DNA of 64,000 nt from Plesiomonas sp051652165. Its GTDB lineage: Bacteria > Pseudomonadota > Gammaproteobacteria > Enterobacterales > CAMTGL01. The number at the start of each line of letters is the position of its first letter. Position 1 is the stretch's first letter. The DNA lies in the NCBI RefSeq assembly GCF_051652165.1, contig NZ_JBOFTR010000004.1, positions 186,001 to 250,000 on the forward strand, written 5' to 3'. The position numbers were made by a program, and so were the translations under genes. Of this stretch, positions 61,946 through 64,000 are shown in pieces. The notes beneath the pieces are model-generated. The model saw nothing but the letters and a program-made list of their open reading frames with translations. It had not been told where the DNA came from and searched no databases.

Positions 61946-63184
61946 GTGTCTAAACGTCGAGTCGTTGTGACTGGAATGGGCATGCTGTCTCCTGTCGGTA
62001 ATACAGTCGAGGCTTCTTGGAAAGCCCTGCTTGCCGGTCAGAGTGGCATTAGCCTGATCGAACACTTTGATACCACCGCTTTTGCAACCCGTTTTGCTGG
62101 CTTGGTGAAAAATTTTAATTGCGAAGAGTATCTGTCGCGTAAAGACGCGCGAAAAATGGATCTTTTTATTCAATACGGTATTGCTGCCGGAGTTCAAGCA
62201 TTCGATGATTCAGGCTTAATCGTCAATGAGCAAAATGCGCATCGTATTGGTGTTGCGGTAGGTTCAGGTATCGGCGGGCTTGGCTTGATAGAAGAGAACC
62301 ACAATGCACTGCTCAGTGGCGGCCCGCGTAAGATTAGCCCGTTTTTTGTGCCTTCTACTATTGTAAATATGATTGCAGGGCATTTGTCTATCATACGTGG
62401 GTTACGTGGCCCGAATATTGCTGTTTCTACGGCCTGTTCTACAGGCGTACACAATATTGGCCATGCAGCGCGTATGATTGCTTACGGTGATGCTGATGCT
62501 ATGCTGGCTGGTGGGTCAGAAAAAGCGAGTACGCCAATGGGCATGGGTGGGTTTGCCGCTGCCCGAGCACTGTCTACCCGCAATGATGATCCGCAAGCAG
62601 CAAGCCGCCCATGGGATCGTGATCGTGACGGCTTCGTGCTGGGCGATGGCGCAGGGATGATGGTGCTCGAAGAGTACGAGCACGCCAAAGCCCGTGGCGC
62701 AAAAATTTATGCCGAGTTAGTGGGTTTTGGGATGAGCGGTGATGCTTATCACATGACATCGCCTCCGGCTGATGGCGCAGGCGCAGCACTGGCGATGGTC
62801 AATGCCATTCGTGATGCTGGTGTTGATGTTAGCCAGATTCAGTATGTAAACGCGCACGGTACATCAACGCCGGCCGGCGATATTGCCGAAACGCGTGCGG
62901 TAAAGAGCGTGTTTGGTGACTTCTCCAAGCAGGTTATGGTGAGCTCAACAAAATCAATGACGGGCCACTTGTTGGGGGCTGCAGGTTCTGTTGAAGCTAT
63001 TTTTACCGTGATGTCGTTAAACGATCAGGCGATTGCGCCGACAATCAATTTAGATAATCCAGATGATGAGTGTGATTTGGATTATGTACCACATGAAGCA
63101 CGTCAGGCGCATATTGAATATGCACTGTGTAACTCATTTGGTTTTGGCGGTACGAATGGTTCGTTGCTTTTTCGCAAAATGTAG
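61946..63184 (+). CDS. fabF: Beta-ketoacyl-ACP synthase II
   Basis: Elongating condensing enzyme, important for temperature control of unsaturated fatty acids. From GTG 61946 the product has 412 residues (E. coli 413). The active site is Cys164 in STACSTGVHNIGHAARM, with His in NAHGTSTPAGD, Lys in SSTKSMTGHLLGAAG and the final His in this block. GGAG lies 8 bases before this GTG; another GTG at 61937 overlaps that site and is rejected. A terminator follows before pabC. Confidence 0.97.
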   Translation: MSKRRVVVTGMGMLSPVGNTVEASWKALLAGQSGISLIEHFDTTAFATRFAGLVKNFNCEEYLSRKDARKMDLFIQYGIAAGVQAFDDSGLIVNEQNAHRIGVAVGSGIGGLGLIEENHNALLSGGPRKISPFFVPSTIVNMIAGHLSIIRGLRGPNIAVSTACSTGVHNIGHAARMIAYGDADAMLAGGSEKASTPMGMGGFAAARALSTRNDDPQAASRPWDRDRDGFVLGDGAGMMVLEEYEHAKARGAKIYAELVGFGMSGDAYHMTSPPADGAGAALAMVNAIRDAGVDVSQIQYVNAHGTSTPAGDIAETRAVKSVFGDFSKQVMVSSTKSMTGHLLGAAGSVEAIFTVMSLNDQAIAPTINLDNPDDECDLDYVPHEARQAHIEYALCNSFGFGGTNGSLLFRKM

Positions 63185-63236
63185 CAATTAATTTATTCTT
63201 CCCTGAGTTTGTTATATTCAGGTAGATAATCTTAAG

Positions 63237-63264
63237 ACCCGATACGACAGTATTGGGTTTTTTT
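63237..63264 (+). terminator. Intrinsic terminator after fabF
   Basis: ACCCGATAC (63237-63245), GACA loop, GTATTGGGT (63250-63258) with one wobble pair, then T residues. Confidence 0.85.
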
Positions 63265-63402
63265 GTCTGTTACACCTGGCTGTATAGATACGATAAAATA
63301 GGTAATACGATAGGTTTGTATCCATATTTGTTTAGCTTTGTTTAGCAGAGGGATAAATGCAAAAGACAATATTCAACGGAAAAACCCATAATAGGTATAG
63401 CT

Positions 63403-64000
63403 ATGCTCATTAATGGTCTTCGAGATGCGCAATTAAATGTAGCAGATCGGGGGTTAGCTTACGGTGATGGTAGCTTTACGACAGCGCGTGTTGTGCGGGG
63501 GAAAGTGCAATTACAGCAAGCACATATTGAACGTTTATGGTCTGCATGTCAGCGTTTATCGATTACTTTTCCTGATATAGCCATATTGCAAAGCGAAATA
63601 GAGATGGTAGCACGCGAGATTGATCAGGGTATATTGAAGGTGATCATTACACGTGGGCTTGGTGGGCGTGGGTATAGCAGTATCAATTGTGATAATACGA
63701 CACGAATTATCAGTGTCGCACAATGGCCGATGCAGTATACACAGTGGCAACACGAGGGTATTCGGCTGGGTGAAAGCCAAATTTCATTGGGGATCAACCC
63801 ATTGTTGGCTGGAATGAAGCACTTAAACCGTCTTGAACAGGTATTGATTCGTCAGCAGCTTGATCAACATAATGCAGTGAATCCTCTTCAGATTGCTCTT
63901 GATGATCTTATCGTTTGTGATAGTGCTGGTTATGTGGTGGAGTGCTGTGCCGCTAATGTGTTTTGGCGTAAAGGGCAACATTTGTTTACACCACAGCTAG
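63403..64000 (+). CDS. pabC: Aminodeoxychorismate lyase, N-terminal part (runs off the window)
   Basis: PLP enzyme that turns 4-amino-4-deoxychorismate into 4-aminobenzoate and pyruvate for folate. The frame from ATG 63403 stays open for 199 codons to the right edge. It begins MLINGLRDAQLNVADRGLAY and contains YGDGSFTTARVV, LKVIITRGLGGRGYS, the PLP lysine in AGMKHLNRLEQVLI, and ECCAANVFWRKG. These match E. coli PabC. It follows fabF, as in most enterobacteria, and the rest (about 70 residues) lies outside. Confidence 0.95.
   Translation, partial: MLINGLRDAQLNVADRGLAYGDGSFTTARVVRGKVQLQQAHIERLWSACQRLSITFPDIAILQSEIEMVAREIDQGILKVIITRGLGGRGYSSINCDNTTRIISVAQWPMQYTQWQHEGIRLGESQISLGINPLLAGMKHLNRLEQVLIRQQLDQHNAVNPLQIALDDLIVCDSAGYVVECCAANVFWRKGQHLFTPQL

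Noticed and set aside
1..64000. CRISPR arrays, tRNA or rRNA genes, prophage or intact transposase genes
   Set aside because: None seen on reading both strands. No regularly spaced repeats, no cloverleaf-like segments with conserved T-arm sequence, and no integrase or transposase motifs.

Overview
The window is a compact, mostly core stretch of an enterobacterial-type gammaproteobacterial chromosome. The evidence is a complete MukBEF condensin with CmoM, a degradosome-type RNase E, AsmA, ElyC, MepK, YcbJ, YeiR, the PqiABC system and the yceD-rpmF-plsX-fab cluster, all closest in recalled sequence and length to Enterobacterales proteins. Base composition is AT-leaning and codon use matches, which would fit a Budviciaceae- or Morganellaceae-like host. 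Genus cannot be decided from this window.

Layout. (1) 1-4633: lipid A/Kdo genes msbA (3' part), lpxK, ycaR, kdsB, then ycbJ and elyC. (2) 4634-9600: an AT-rich accessory block between elyC and cmoM, which are neighbours in E. coli. It holds a pyruvoyl-dependent histidine decarboxylase (bacterial Gram-positive type), an APC-family antiporter and a PLP-dependent histidine decarboxylase (Morganella type). (3) 9621-19888: cmoM, mukF-mukE-mukB, ldtD, mepK. (4) 20064-23059: an OlsF-like bifunctional ornithine-lipid synthase, a 0.9-kb gene-free AT-rich stretch and an orphan small protein. (5) 23590-29278: gluconate/Entner-Doudoroff regulon: gntR, eda, edd, gntK, gntU, with GntR operators. (6) 29279-35623: a possible collapsed insertion-sequence scar, a YSC84-like lipoprotein, yeiR, mtr with a TrpR operator, aroG, and a DMT exporter. 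(7) 35776-49546: pqiABC, hdhA, lplA, metG, apbC, udk-dcd-asmA, anmK. (8) 49767-56849: an unrecognised protein, rne with a very long C-terminal tail, rluC, yceF. (9) 56994-64000: yceD-rpmF-plsX-fabH-fabD-fabG-acpP-fabF-pabC (pabC cut by the window end).

The standout is the histidine/histamine locus. Two evolutionarily unrelated enzymes for the same reaction (one using a self-made pyruvoyl group, one using PLP) flank a single amino-acid antiporter. All visible catalytic residues are kept in both. A CRP-like site, an internal terminator/attenuator and a strong final terminator suggest separate control of the two enzymes. An acid-stress or energy-gaining histidine-in/histamine-out cycle is the natural inference. 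No HdcB-type maturation gene and no histidyl-tRNA synthetase copy accompany the locus in this window.

No rRNA, tRNA, CRISPR array, intact transposase, integrase or prophage gene was seen.
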